Counted from the stretch's first letter, positions 1 through 8,718 are shown. The stretch: DNA of 64,000 nt from Oscillospiraceae bacterium (GCA_025757685.1 CP107220.1:831501-895500); one strand, 5' to 3'. The notes: generated by a model from the sequence alone, not told the origin. Translations and numbers: made by a program.

Positions 1-1
1 C

Positions 2-244
2 TTACAGCCGGAGGTGCTAAAGGAACCGATGATGGCACTGGATGGCGGCACGGACGGACTGGACTTTTACCGCCTGATTGCTGAAAAGATCGTGCCAACA
101 CTGGCCAGCGGCACGCAGCTGCTTTTGGAGATCGGCGACGAGCAGGGCAGGGCGGTGCAAAACCTGTTTACCACCTGCAAAAATGTGCAGGTTAGGCAAG
201 ACATTTACGGCAAAGATCGTATATTAATCGCCACCGTTGCGTAA
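2..244 (+). CDS. prmC: Peptide chain release factor N5-glutamine methyltransferase PrmC (3' end only)
   Basis: Only the last 80 codons are in the window; the frame is open to the left edge. The visible part has the C-terminal PrmC/HemK signature: EPMMALDGGTDGLDFYR, then LLLEIGDEQG and a closing D-x-x-G-x-DR-x-x-x-A. The family uses S-adenosylmethionine to methylate the GGQ glutamine of release factors RF1 and RF2 in the cytoplasm. The catalytic NPPY motif lies upstream, outside the window. The assignment rests on the C-terminal motif alone but the motif is distinctive. Confidence 0.85.
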   Translation, partial: LQPEVLKEPMMALDGGTDGLDFYRLIAEKIVPTLASGTQLLLEIGDEQGRAVQNLFTTCKNVQVRQDIYGKDRILIATVA

Positions 245-250
245 TTTTTC

Positions 251-280
251 TTGACTATTGCGTAGGGATAATGGTATGCT
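251..280 (+). promoter_or_regulatory. Putative sigma-A promoter for the site-2 protease/scpAB operon
   Basis: TTGACT at 251-256 and TATGCT at 275-280, 18 bp apart, lie between the prmC stop and the next start codon. A second TATAAT at 292-297 has no matching -35. Confidence 0.5.
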
Positions 281-311
281 ATTCTTATCATTATAATTTA
301 AGGGTGCTCTT

Positions 312-986
312 ATGCTTTCTATTCTTTCTTATTTGCGCCAGGGTGAGTACCTGCTGGCGCTGATTTCTATTCTTTCCAGCTGCTTTGTGGTGTTTTGCTG
401 TTTACCTGTGCACGAGTTGGCACACGGGTGGGTGGCATATAAGTTGGGAGATACCACCGCCAAGGACGAGGGACGGTTGACCTTTAATCCTTTGGCCCAC
501 CTAAACCCCATCGGCACCATTATGATCTTTCTCTTTGGGATTGGTTATGCTCGCCCGGTGCCGGTGAATCCCAATCGTTTTAAGCATCCCAAAAGCGGTA
601 TGGCGCTGGTGTCCCTGGCCGGACCCATTGCCAATCTGCTGATGGGCTTTATCTTCAATTTTATTTATATCGCTATTTACAGCAAAGCACCCGGTGCCGA
701 TGGCTTTTTGGGTGCCGTAGAGTATTTTCTTTATTTTGCGGCCTGGATCAATGTGTCTTTGGCAGTCTTTAATTTGATCCCCATTCCGCCTCTGGACGGT
801 TCCAAGGTGCTGGCGGCTGTGCTGCCTTATAAGGCATACAACAAATATATGCGCTATGAGCAATATATCATGATCGCACTGATGATTCTACTGTTTGTTG
901 GCGCGCTGGACGGCGTGATCTCCACTTTAAGTACGGCGATGATGAAGTTTATTTCCATTATCCCGGCGCTAATCTTTTTGAGGTAA
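312..986 (+). CDS. Site-2 protease family (M50) membrane metallopeptidase
   Basis: A 224-residue integral membrane protein. The zinc-binding HELAH motif lies in the first membrane region (about residue 34), and the third ligand region NLIPIPPLDGSKVL is near residue 157, the NPxPPLDG-type motif of M50 proteases. Several hydrophobic segments surround both. Family members cut substrates inside the membrane; this short form without a PDZ domain is common in Firmicutes and its substrate is not known. It stops one base before scpA starts, so it is probably co-transcribed with the chromosome-condensation genes. Confidence 0.85.
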   Translation: MLSILSYLRQGEYLLALISILSSCFVVFCCLPVHELAHGWVAYKLGDTTAKDEGRLTFNPLAHLNPIGTIMIFLFGIGYARPVPVNPNRFKHPKSGMALVSLAGPIANLLMGFIFNFIYIAIYSKAPGADGFLGAVEYFLYFAAWINVSLAVFNLIPIPPLDGSKVLAAVLPYKAYNKYMRYEQYIMIALMILLFVGALDGVISTLSTAMMKFISIIPALIFLR

Positions 987-987
987 T

Positions 988-1707
988 ATGGAACAACCAA
1001 GTTATAAACTGGAGATTTTTGAGGGCCCGATGGATTTGCTCCTTCACTTGATCTCTAAGCATAAACTGAATATTAACGACATTCCTATTATTGAGCTTGT
1101 AAATCAATATTTGGATTATGTGCGAAAAATGCAGGAGGAGGATTTTGACATCGCCGGCGAATTTCTGGAGATGGCTGCCCGCCTGATTTATATCAAGACC
1201 GTATCTCTACTGCCCCGCCATGAGGAGGCAGAAACCTTAAAAAAAGAGTTGACCGGCGAACTGATTGAATACCGGGACTGCAAATTAATGGCAAAGGAAC
1301 TGAGCGCCCACACAGACGGTTTTGACCGCTATGTGCGCACGCCTCAGGAGGGGTATGTAAACTATGCCTACGAGCGATTCCACGAAGGGGAGGAGCTTTT
1401 GCAGGCGTATATCAACGCTGCCGGGCGCGCCCAGCGCAAGCTGCCGCCGCCGTTGGACAGCTTTAAGGTGATTGTGGCGCGCAAGTTTGTAAATGTGGCG
1501 TCTAAGGTACAGACGGTACTGCGCAAGCTGTGGAACGGCAAGAAAGTGCGCTTTTTGTCCCTCTTTCAGGACGCCCAAACTCGCAGCGATATGGTCGCTA
1601 CCTTTTTAGCGGTGCTGGAACTGGCTAAAACCAAGAAGATCACCATTGACGGGACCATGGAGGACCCGGATGTGCAAATCATAAACGAGGTAAATACCGT
1701 TGAGTGA
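988..1707 (+). CDS. scpA: Segregation and condensation protein A
   Basis: ScpA is the kleisin subunit of the bacterial SMC-ScpAB condensin. The N-terminus (YKLEIFEGPMDLLLHLI) is the conserved SMC-neck-binding kleisin motif, followed by a helical region and a C-terminal winged-helix region near residue 200. The length of 239 residues is normal. The gene starts right after the protease stop and its last 8 bases overlap scpB, which indicates translational coupling of the two condensin partners. Confidence 0.95.
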   Translation: MEQPSYKLEIFEGPMDLLLHLISKHKLNINDIPIIELVNQYLDYVRKMQEEDFDIAGEFLEMAARLIYIKTVSLLPRHEEAETLKKELTGELIEYRDCKLMAKELSAHTDGFDRYVRTPQEGYVNYAYERFHEGEELLQAYINAAGRAQRKLPPPLDSFKVIVARKFVNVASKVQTVLRKLWNGKKVRFLSLFQDAQTRSDMVATFLAVLELAKTKKITIDGTMEDPDVQIINEVNTVE

Positions 1708-2347
1708 GAAGAACAACACCATTGCCCAGTTAGAGGCCATGCTTTTTGCTGCCGGAGATCCGGTAGAGCCGGAAAAGCTGGCGGATGTGCTAAAATTGGA
1801 TATTGAAAATGTGATCAAAATGCTTGGGTATTTGGAGGCCAAATACGACGAGAGCGGCAGCGGACTGCGGCTGATCCGCGTAGACGGCAAGTACCAAATC
1901 TGCACCAGAGAAGCCTATGCGGACGGTGTGCGTGCCCTACTGGAGATCAAAAAAAATACGCCTCTCAGCCCGGCCGCATTTGAAGTTTTGGCTATTGTGG
2001 CGTATAATAAAGCGGTGACTCGCTCCTTTGTGGAGCAGGTGCGCGGCGTGGATTGCTCCGGTCCCATCTCCGGTTTGGTGCAAAAAGGCTTGATCGAGGA
2101 GAAGGGGAGACTGGACCTGCCAGGCCGCCCGTTGGTGTATGGCACCACAGATCGGTTTTTGCGCTGCTTTTCCCTGAATTCCCTGGACGATTTGCCGGAT
2201 CTGCCATCCACAGAGGAAGTGGAGCAGATTGCCAAGGATAACGGCCAAACCTCCCTGTTTGAGAAAGAGGGCGGCAAGGACGACCCGCTGGCTGCAGCGG
2301 CTGACGCGCTGGAAAGTGCCAATAATGACGATGAAAAAGAGATCTGA
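1700..2347 (+). CDS. scpB: Segregation and condensation protein B
   Basis: ScpB forms the dimeric winged-helix partner of ScpA in the SMC complex. Visible family features are AQLEAMLFAAGDPV at the N-terminus, the central EVLAIVAYNKAVTRSFVEQVRG and GRPLVYGTTDRFL near residue 145. The start is TTG at 1700, inside the end of scpA. The C-terminal 35 residues are acidic and low-complexity. Length (215 residues) is typical. Confidence 0.95.
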   Translation: MSEKNNTIAQLEAMLFAAGDPVEPEKLADVLKLDIENVIKMLGYLEAKYDESGSGLRLIRVDGKYQICTREAYADGVRALLEIKKNTPLSPAAFEVLAIVAYNKAVTRSFVEQVRGVDCSGPISGLVQKGLIEEKGRLDLPGRPLVYGTTDRFLRCFSLNSLDDLPDLPSTEEVEQIAKDNGQTSLFEKEGGKDDPLAAAADALESANNDDEKEI

Positions 2348-2364
2348 GCGGGAGAGGTGAGGAC

Positions 2365-3111
2365 TTGAAAATCTTTTTGATTATAGTGGGTGTGCTGGTG
2401 GTGCTCATCGCACTGCTGATGTCTTTGTCTGCCACCTTAACTTTGATCTATGACGGCGGCTGGCATACCAGTGTACAAGTGCTGTTCATTAAGAAAGACA
2501 TTGTGCTGTCCCAGATTCTTTCCTTTATCCTGTTCCCGGAAAAATCCGCCGATCAGGCTAAGAAAAAGGGCAAGGAGAAAAAAGAAAGCAAGGAAGACAC
2601 CACGGAGCCTACGCCGGAAAATGCGCCTACGGAAGACGAGAAAGCGACCCAGGCTGTGCCGGAAAAATCGGAGAGCGAAAAGGCACCCGCAAAAGCGGAA
2701 GAAAAGCCCAAAAAGCCCAACTACTTCCAGCAGCTTTGGGACAAGGACGGCGTGATCGGTTACTTGCTGTTGATCAGCAATTTAGTGGAAACTGCGTCTT
2801 CTGCGGTAACAACTTTATTTAGGGGCTTCCATATTTATTCATTATATGTTAAAATGATTATCGGCGGCGCAGATGCCGCAGATATAGCTGAGAAGTACGG
2901 CACCCTCTGTTCGTTCTATTATCCCGTTAAGGGCATGATCTTAAACGGCATGAAGGTGGACCAATACGATGATTACATACAGCCGGATTTTATCGCACCC
3001 CGCTCGGAGTACGAGTTCCAGCTCATCGGCAGTCTCAGCGTCGGTCTTTTGGTGCGTATGCTCCTGCGGGCCGGTATCGTCTTTTTAAAAAATTTTATTA
3101 AAGATAAGTAA
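2365..3111 (+). CDS. DUF2953-type membrane protein
   Basis: An N-terminal membrane segment (residues 3-25) is followed by a lysine/glutamate-rich low-complexity stretch (about 60-120), then a globular region ending in a second hydrophobic segment. The position between scpB and the GerW/YtfJ gene matches the DUF2953 proteins found before ytfJ in many Firmicutes, and the C-terminal half resembles that family. The function is unknown, although the context suggests a sporulation role. The start is TTG at 2365, 8 bases after GAGAGGTGAGG. The charged insert is an unusual expansion. Confidence 0.7.
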   Translation: MKIFLIIVGVLVVLIALLMSLSATLTLIYDGGWHTSVQVLFIKKDIVLSQILSFILFPEKSADQAKKKGKEKKESKEDTTEPTPENAPTEDEKATQAVPEKSESEKAPAKAEEKPKKPNYFQQLWDKDGVIGYLLLISNLVETASSAVTTLFRGFHIYSLYVKMIIGGADAADIAEKYGTLCSFYYPVKGMILNGMKVDQYDDYIQPDFIAPRSEYEFQLIGSLSVGLLVRMLLRAGIVFLKNFIKDK

Positions 3112-3123
3112 GGAGAAAGCATT

Positions 3124-3528
3124 ATGAAAGAAACTCCGGTAAACAAGATTATGGAAAACACGCTGGAAAAAATGCGTGAAATGGTAGATGTTTCTACCAT
3201 CATCGGCGATCCGATGGTCACCGGCGACACCACGCTTATTCCGGTATCTAAAGTGACTTACGGCTTTACCAGCGGCGGTACGGATCTGCCCACCAAGCAG
3301 CAGAATCAAGAGCTGTTCGGCGGTGGCGGCGGCGGTGGCATCACCATTACCCCGGTGGCCTTTATCGTGATCGAAAAGGGCAAGTGCCGTATGATGCAGA
3401 TCAACAATTACACTTCCTCTGCGGATCGTGCTGTGTCTATGATTCCGGAGTTGGTAGACAAACTCACCGAGCTGCTGAAAGCCAAGGACGGCAAAGCAGA
3501 CGAGGCGGAGACCCCCGCGGCCGAATAA
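3124..3528 (+). CDS. ytfJ: GerW/YtfJ-family spore protein
   Basis: A 134-residue protein with MENTLEKMREMVDVSTIIGDP at the N-terminus, a seven-glycine run near residue 63, and ITITPVAFIVIEKGK. All three are hallmarks of GerW/YtfJ, a sporulation protein that in Bacillus is needed for normal lysozyme-dependent germination. GGAG precedes the ATG by 8 bases. A hairpin with a T-run follows, so this probably ends the scpAB transcript. Its presence supports a spore-forming host. Confidence 0.9.
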   Translation: MKETPVNKIMENTLEKMREMVDVSTIIGDPMVTGDTTLIPVSKVTYGFTSGGTDLPTKQQNQELFGGGGGGGITITPVAFIVIEKGKCRMMQINNYTSSADRAVSMIPELVDKLTELLKAKDGKADEAETPAAE

Positions 3529-3538
3529 TGATGTACGG

Positions 3539-3572
3539 ATCACCCGCATATATTTGTGTGGGTGATTCTTTT
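3539..3572 (+). terminator. Hairpin terminator after gerW
   Basis: Ten-bp stem (3539-3548 with 3557-3566, one G-U pair) followed by TCTTTT. It overlaps the possible GTG start of the next gene at 3556. Confidence 0.6.
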
Positions 3573-4605
3573 GTATGTAAAAAAGCGTATTTTTGCCGTT
3601 CTCTTATGTTTGTTTTTGCTGGTGCCGATGCCGGCGCTGGCGTCCACCAGCGCCCAAAGCGCCGTGGTGATGGATGCTGCCGGACACACGGTGCTGTATG
3701 AACAAAATGCCTATGAAGAACGGCCCATGGCCTCGACCACCAAAATTATGACCGCCTACCTGGCTTGTGCAGCCGGGGACTTGCAGCGAACGGTGCCTAT
3801 AACAGCCGCTATGCTGGAAGACACAGAGGGCTCGTCCTTGGGATTGCATGTGGGGGATCGAATCACTTTGTACGATCTGGTGGTAGGCATGCTGTTGGTC
3901 AGCGGCAACGACGCTGCCAATGCGGCTGCAATCTTTCTTTCCGGCAGTACCAAGGCGTTTGCAGCCAGAATGAACAGTGCGGCCAAGGAAATGGGTATGC
4001 ACCACACCCGCTTTGTGACCCCCTCCGGGCTGGATCGGGGCGATCATCATTCCACCGCTTACGACATGGCGCTGCTGACGGCTCACGCCCTTCAGAATAA
4101 GACCTTTGCCGAAATTTGCGCCGCGCCCAGAGCCAAAATGACCATCAACGGCAAAACAAAAACGGTATACAATCACAATCGGCTGCTCACTTCGCTGGAT
4201 GGTTGCGTAGGCGTAAAAACCGGGTATACGGAACGGGCAGGGCGGTGCCTGGTGAGTGCTGTCAAATATAAGGGGAACACGCTGATCTGCGTAACCCTAT
4301 CCGATCCGGATGACTGGGTGGATCACCGCCGGCTGCTGGACACCTGTAAAAAGCAGTACACCACCTACAAGCTGGACCGCCGTGTGCAGGTGCCGGTAGT
4401 GGGCGGCAGGGAGTCCTATGTGACCGCCGAGTTACGGTACAGCCAAACGGCGCTGAACGCCACTTATACCGTGCGGCTCTATTACTATCCTTTTGTTTAT
4501 GCGCCGGTGAAGAAGGGCGATGTGATCGGCTACGCTTGTATTAATCAAATAATCGTGCCTATGCGGGCACAGGAGGATATTGAAATTTATGCCACAGAAG
4601 AATGA
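3571..4605 (+). CDS. dacF: D-alanyl-D-alanine carboxypeptidase (DacF/PBP5 family)
   Basis: A secreted serine peptidase that trims the terminal D-Ala from peptidoglycan stem peptides. The three penicillin-binding motifs are present: S-T-T-K (SxxK) near residue 56 counting from the GTG at 3556, S-G-N near 116 and K-T-G-Y near 223, followed by the C-terminal beta-rich PBP5 domain. A signal peptide (KKRIFAVLLCLFLLVPMPALA) opens the protein. I prefer the TTG at 3571 because the upstream GTG at 3556 lies within a terminator-like hairpin; the signal peptide is intact either way. The 3' end overlaps rluB. Confidence 0.9.
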   Translation: MYVKKRIFAVLLCLFLLVPMPALASTSAQSAVVMDAAGHTVLYEQNAYEERPMASTTKIMTAYLACAAGDLQRTVPITAAMLEDTEGSSLGLHVGDRITLYDLVVGMLLVSGNDAANAAAIFLSGSTKAFAARMNSAAKEMGMHHTRFVTPSGLDRGDHHSTAYDMALLTAHALQNKTFAEICAAPRAKMTINGKTKTVYNHNRLLTSLDGCVGVKTGYTERAGRCLVSAVKYKGNTLICVTLSDPDDWVDHRRLLDTCKKQYTTYKLDRRVQVPVVGGRESYVTAELRYSQTALNATYTVRLYYYPFVYAPVKKGDVIGYACINQIIVPMRAQEDIEIYATEE

Positions 4606-5341
4606 AGAACGACTGCAAAAGTACCTGGCCGAGTGCGGCGTGGCTTCTCGCCGAAAGAGCGAGGAGCTGATCGCTGCCGGTAAGGTGAAGGTCAATGGCC
4701 ATGTAGCCCAAATCGGCGACAAGATCGACCCGCGCAGAGATCTGGTAACCGTGCGGGGGAAGAAAGTGCGCAAAACCCAGCGGAATTACTATATTTTACT
4801 GCACAAGCCCCGGGGCTATGTGACCACCGTGTCCGACGAATTAGGCCGTAAAACGGTGATGGATCTGGTGCGGGATATTGACGCCCGCCTGTATCCGGTA
4901 GGAAGGCTGGACAAAGACTCAGAGGGTTTGCTGCTGCTCACCAATGACGGTGCGTTTGCCAATGCCCTGACCCACCCTTGTCATGCGTACAGTAAAAAAT
5001 ACCGGGTGACCATTCGCGGCAAGGTAGACGACAGTGCGCTGCTGCAACTGCGAGAAGGGATTGATCTGGACGGCCGTATGACCGCCCCTTGTGATGTGAC
5101 CGTCCTGACCGCAGAGGAGAACCGTACGGTGCTGGAATTTGTGCTTCACGAGGGGCGCAACCGCCAAATCCGGCGTATGTGCGAGGCAGTGGAACTGGAA
5201 GTGATTCGCTTAAAGCGTATTGCCGTAGGCTCCTTAAAGCTGGGTATGCTGCCGGTAGGGAAGTGGCGAGAGCTGACGGACAATGAGGTGCAAAAACTCA
5301 TGCGCTCCGGTGCGCTGCAAACGGAGGACACAAAGAAGTGA
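4589..5341 (+). CDS. rluB: Pseudouridine synthase RsuA/RluB family
   Basis: An N-terminal S4 RNA-binding domain (RLQKYLAECGVASRRKSEELI) is followed by the catalytic domain with the GRLDKDSEGLLLLTNDG motif, whose aspartate is the nucleophile, and EGRNRQIRRM near residue 190. The enzyme isomerises a specific uridine in rRNA, in RluB's case in 23S rRNA; the exact target cannot be read here. The ATG at 4589, 12 bases after AGGAGG, is preferred over TTG 4580, which is only 3 bases from it. The gene overlaps the end of dacF. Confidence 0.9.
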   Translation: MPQKNEERLQKYLAECGVASRRKSEELIAAGKVKVNGHVAQIGDKIDPRRDLVTVRGKKVRKTQRNYYILLHKPRGYVTTVSDELGRKTVMDLVRDIDARLYPVGRLDKDSEGLLLLTNDGAFANALTHPCHAYSKKYRVTIRGKVDDSALLQLREGIDLDGRMTAPCDVTVLTAEENRTVLEFVLHEGRNRQIRRMCEAVELEVIRLKRIAVGSLKLGMLPVGKWRELTDNEVQKLMRSGALQTEDTKK

Positions 5342-5405
5342 TCTGCCTTGCCAAATCTGCTGGAAATACAGCGGAATTTCTGCGCTTTTTGTATGGAATA
5401 TGCTA

Positions 5406-5434
5406 TTGCTATTCCGGGGCAACGGTGGTATAAT
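5406..5434 (+). promoter_or_regulatory. Promoter of the carboxyltransferase operon
   Basis: TTGCTA (5406-5411), 17-bp spacer, TATAAT (5429-5434). The start codon follows about 100 bases later. Nothing else is seen in the 5342-5533 gap. Confidence 0.75.
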
Positions 5435-5533
5435 TACAATAGGTAAGTTTGGACAGAGAATACTGTCGGCATTTGCCGAACTGCGCTTTTGTAATGAGCG
5501 GGAGCGCAAATGAGTGTACAGGAGGAACAACAA

Positions 5534-6853
5534 GTGAGCGAACTTGCAGAGAAGGACAAGCTGGCTGTGGATCGGCTGACTGCCCTGTTTGACGACGGCG
5601 CTTTTACTGAGATCGACGGCTACGCAAAATCCGCGTCCGGCGATGTGGAGGCTGCTGCCGGTTTCGGCACGGTGAATGGCAGTCCCGTTTACGCATTTGC
5701 ACAGAATGTAAATGTAAACGGCGGTGCTATCAGTGTGGCCCAATGCGCAAAATTGAAGAAGATCTATGACCTGGCGACTAAGACGGGTTGTCCGGTGATC
5801 GGTATTTATGATTCCAACGGCGTAAAGCTGGACGAGGGCTTTGAAGCACTGTCCGCTTACGGCGAACTGGTGAAGGCTTCTACGGCGATGAGCGGCGTTT
5901 GCACGCAGATTTCCATTGTTGCCGGCAGTTGTTTGGGTGCCAGTGCCCTGATGGCCAATATGGCCGATGTGGTGATCGCCGTAAAGGACGCCGATTTCTA
6001 TGTAACCACCCCCAGTGATGTGACCGCGGATACCTGCTACGAGCAGGGCACGGTGGATATTTTGGCAGACGATCTGGACGGCGCACTGACCGCCGCCAAA
6101 GATGTGGTGGCTCTGCTGCCGGGCAACAACCTGTCCCCGGCACCGGTGTATGACTTTACTGCACCGTCTGTGGCTGTGGACACCGGCGCGTCTGCAATGG
6201 ATGTGATCTGTGCTGTGGCGGATGCCGGCAGCGTGGTAGAACTGAAGGGCGGCTATGCCACCCATTGCGTAACCGCACTGGCAACCGTTGGCGGCACCAC
6301 CGTCGGCTTTGTGGCTTTTGACGGTTCTGCGGTTTGCCCCGCTTGCGCCTATAAGGCAGAGGCTTTCGTAAAGTTGTGCGACGCCTACAATCTGCCCATT
6401 CTCACTGTGGCAGACGCTGACGGCTTTGTAAAAGATGCAGAGAACGCTATGCTTACCGCAGCTACCCGTATGGAGACGGCTTATGCCACTGCCACTTGCC
6501 CCAAGATCGCATTGATCACCAGCAAAAGCATTGGCGGTGCGTATATTGCGCTGGCCGGTAAGGGCGCCAATGCAGATTTGACATTTGCTTGGGATACTGC
6601 TGTGCTTTCTCCGCTGGACGCAGAAGCTGCCGTTGCATTCCTGTACAGCGACCGCTTAGCAGCAGGGGAGAATCGTGGTTCTCTGGTGAAAGAATATAAA
6701 GAGACTCTCGCGTCTCCGTATACCGCAGCCGCCAGCGGGGCCATTGACGATGTGATCGTACCTGCTGACAGCCGTGCAAAGGTAATGGCTGCACTGGATA
6801 TTTTGGCCGGTAAGCGTGAGAATACGCTGCCGAGAAAACATTCTGTTAAATAA
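5534..6853 (+). CDS. Carboxyl transferase domain protein (acyl-CoA carboxylase beta / 12S-like)
   Basis: A 439-residue crotonase-fold carboxyltransferase with N- and C-terminal halves. It resembles the CoA-side subunits of methylmalonyl-CoA decarboxylase, glutaconyl-CoA decarboxylase and transcarboxylase (12S). It is shorter than the usual 500-520 residues, and the oxyanion-hole motif normally read as DSGGARIQEG is here DSNGVKLDEG, so the acyl substrate or activity may differ. The GTG at 5534 has an ideal AGGAGG 8 bases upstream; an ATG at 5510 in the same frame is an alternative. It leads an operon with a biotin carrier and an OadA-like protein. Confidence 0.8.
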   Translation: MSELAEKDKLAVDRLTALFDDGAFTEIDGYAKSASGDVEAAAGFGTVNGSPVYAFAQNVNVNGGAISVAQCAKLKKIYDLATKTGCPVIGIYDSNGVKLDEGFEALSAYGELVKASTAMSGVCTQISIVAGSCLGASALMANMADVVIAVKDADFYVTTPSDVTADTCYEQGTVDILADDLDGALTAAKDVVALLPGNNLSPAPVYDFTAPSVAVDTGASAMDVICAVADAGSVVELKGGYATHCVTALATVGGTTVGFVAFDGSAVCPACAYKAEAFVKLCDAYNLPILTVADADGFVKDAENAMLTAATRMETAYATATCPKIALITSKSIGGAYIALAGKGANADLTFAWDTAVLSPLDAEAAVAFLYSDRLAAGENRGSLVKEYKETLASPYTAAASGAIDDVIVPADSRAKVMAALDILAGKRENTLPRKHSVK

Positions 6854-6871
6854 TCTGGAGGTTTCAATATT

Positions 6872-7270
6872 ATGAAGAACTACACCATTACCGTGAACGG
6901 TACAGCTTACAATGTATCCGTAGAGGAGGGGACTTCCGCCGCTCCCGCAGCTGCGCCTGTTGCAGCTGCTCCGGCACCTGCTGCCGCTCCCGCTCCCGCA
7001 GCAGCGCCTGCTCCTGCTGCCGCACCGGCTCCTGCCGCTGATACCGCAGTCACCGGCGCTGTGACCGTTGAGTCTCCCATGCCCGGTACCATTCTGGATA
7101 TTAAAGTGGCTTCCGGCGCTGCCGTTAAGAGCGGCGATGTACTCTTTGTTCTGGAGGCTATGAAGATGGAAAACGAGATTGTGGCGCCTCAGGACGGCAC
7201 GATCGCCAGCATTAATGTAAACAAGGGTGACAGCGTAGAAGCCGGTCAGACCCTTGCTTCTCTCAACTGA
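6872..7270 (+). CDS. Biotin/lipoyl-binding carrier protein (BCCP/1.3S-like)
   Basis: A 132-residue biotin carrier. Its C-terminal domain carries the EAMKMEN biotinylation motif; the lysine becomes biotinylated and shuttles CO2 between two active sites. The middle (about residues 26-60) is an Ala/Pro linker built from repeated APAPAA units, which acts as a flexible arm. A good Shine-Dalgarno (TCTGGAGG) precedes the ATG. It sits between the two carboxyltransferase subunits it must visit. Confidence 0.92.
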   Translation: MKNYTITVNGTAYNVSVEEGTSAAPAAAPVAAAPAPAAAPAPAAAPAPAAAPAPAADTAVTGAVTVESPMPGTILDIKVASGAAVKSGDVLFVLEAMKMENEIVAPQDGTIASINVNKGDSVEAGQTLASLN

Positions 7271-7288
7271 TAAAAAAGAGGTACAAGA

Positions 7289-8686
7289 ATGGCTAAAATC
7301 GGCATTACGGAAACCGTGCTGCGTGACGCGCATCAGTCCCTGATCGCCACGCGTATGCGCACGGATGAATTTGAAGGCATTTTAGAGAAGATGGACAAGA
7401 TCGGTTATCATTCTCTGGAGTGCTGGGGCGGTGCCACTTTTGACGCCTGCCTGCGCTTTTTGGATGAGGATCCCTGGGACAGACTGCGCTTGATCCGCAA
7501 AAAGTGCCCCAATACGAAGCTGCAAATGCTCTTCCGCGGGCAGAATATGCTGGGCTATCGGCATTATTCCGACGAGCTGGTGGATTACTTTGTAAAGAAG
7601 AGTATTGATAACGGTATTGATATTCTGCGTATTTTTGACGCACTCAACGATGTGCGTAATTTGCAGACTGCCATTAACGCAGCCAAGAAATACGGCGGTC
7701 ATGTACAGGCTGCAATTTCTTACACCACCGGTCCGGTGTTTGACACGGAATACTACTGTCATTACGCGAAGGAGCTGGAGGACGCAGGTGCAGACTCTAT
7801 CTGCATTAAGGATATGGCCGGTTTGCTGACCCCTTACGGCACCTATGATTTGGTTAAGGCGCTGAAAGAGACGGTAAATATTCCCATTCAGTTGCATTCC
7901 CATTACACTTCCGGTTTGGCTTCCATGGTCCACTTAAAGGGCATTGAAGCCGGCGTTGATGTAATTGATACTGCCATGAGCCCCTTGGCTATGGGTACTT
8001 CTCATCCGGCTACCGAGTCTATGGTGGCGGCTCTGCAAGGCACCCCGTATGACACCGGCTTGGATCTGAAAGCTTTGTCCGAGGTGCGTGACTTTTTCGT
8101 CCCCCTGCGAGAGAAATATCTGGCAGATGGTCTGCTGAACCCGAAAATGCTGGGCGTGGACGCCAACACTCTGCTGTACCAGGTGCCCGGCGGTATGCTT
8201 TCCAATCTGCTTGGCCAGTTAAAACAAGCTGGCAAGGAGGACAAACTGGAGGAAGTGCTGGCCGAAGTGCCGCGCGTGCGTAAAGACAGCGGTTATCCGC
8301 CGCTGGTGACCCCCACCTCTCAGATCGTGGGCACGCAGTCCGTGTTTAATGTCATTACCGGCGAGCGCTACAAAATGGTTACCAAGGAGTTTAAGGACAT
8401 GGTTGCCGGCAAGTACGGCAAGACACCGTGCCCCATTGACCCTGAATTCCAGAAGAAGATCGTGGGTGACGAAGAAATTATCACCTGTCGGCCGGCCGAT
8501 CTGATCCATGATAAGATCGACGACTTTAAGGCAGACATCGCCGAGTATTATGAGCAGGAGGAGGATGTTCTCTCCTACGCACAATTCGGTCAGGTTGCCG
8601 TTAAGTTCTTCCAGAAGAGAAGAGATAAAAAGTACGGCTTGGATGGCAAACACGACGATATGGACAACAAGATCCACGCAGTTTAA
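7289..8686 (+). CDS. oadA: Oxaloacetate decarboxylase alpha / transcarboxylase 5S-like subunit
   Basis: A TIM-barrel carboxyltransferase: ITETVLRDAHQSLIATRMRT at the start, then LECWGGATFDACLRFLDEDPW, the carbamylated-lysine region CIKDMAGLLTP near residue 172, and the metal ligand motif LHSHYTSG near 206. At 465 residues it has the catalytic and conserved PYC_OADA domains but no biotinyl domain; that is supplied by the separate upstream gene. It transfers CO2 between a 2-oxoacid (oxaloacetate/pyruvate) and carrier biotin. No membrane beta subunit lies nearby. Confidence 0.9.
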   Translation: MAKIGITETVLRDAHQSLIATRMRTDEFEGILEKMDKIGYHSLECWGGATFDACLRFLDEDPWDRLRLIRKKCPNTKLQMLFRGQNMLGYRHYSDELVDYFVKKSIDNGIDILRIFDALNDVRNLQTAINAAKKYGGHVQAAISYTTGPVFDTEYYCHYAKELEDAGADSICIKDMAGLLTPYGTYDLVKALKETVNIPIQLHSHYTSGLASMVHLKGIEAGVDVIDTAMSPLAMGTSHPATESMVAALQGTPYDTGLDLKALSEVRDFFVPLREKYLADGLLNPKMLGVDANTLLYQVPGGMLSNLLGQLKQAGKEDKLEEVLAEVPRVRKDSGYPPLVTPTSQIVGTQSVFNVITGERYKMVTKEFKDMVAGKYGKTPCPIDPEFQKKIVGDEEIITCRPADLIHDKIDDFKADIAEYYEQEEDVLSYAQFGQVAVKFFQKRRDKKYGLDGKHDDMDNKIHAV

Positions 8687-8691
8687 TTGCA

Positions 8692-8718
8692 AGGGCGAAG
8701 TTTCGGCTTCGCCTTTTT
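8692..8718 (+). terminator. Rho-independent terminator after oadA
   Basis: Stem GGCGAAG (8694-8700) with CTTCGCC (8707-8713), followed by five T. Confidence 0.85.

Noticed and set aside
5234..6265. Open frame of 343 codons on the - strand
   Set aside because: It is antisense to rluB, the promoter and the carboxyltransferase, with no start signal or recognisable motif.
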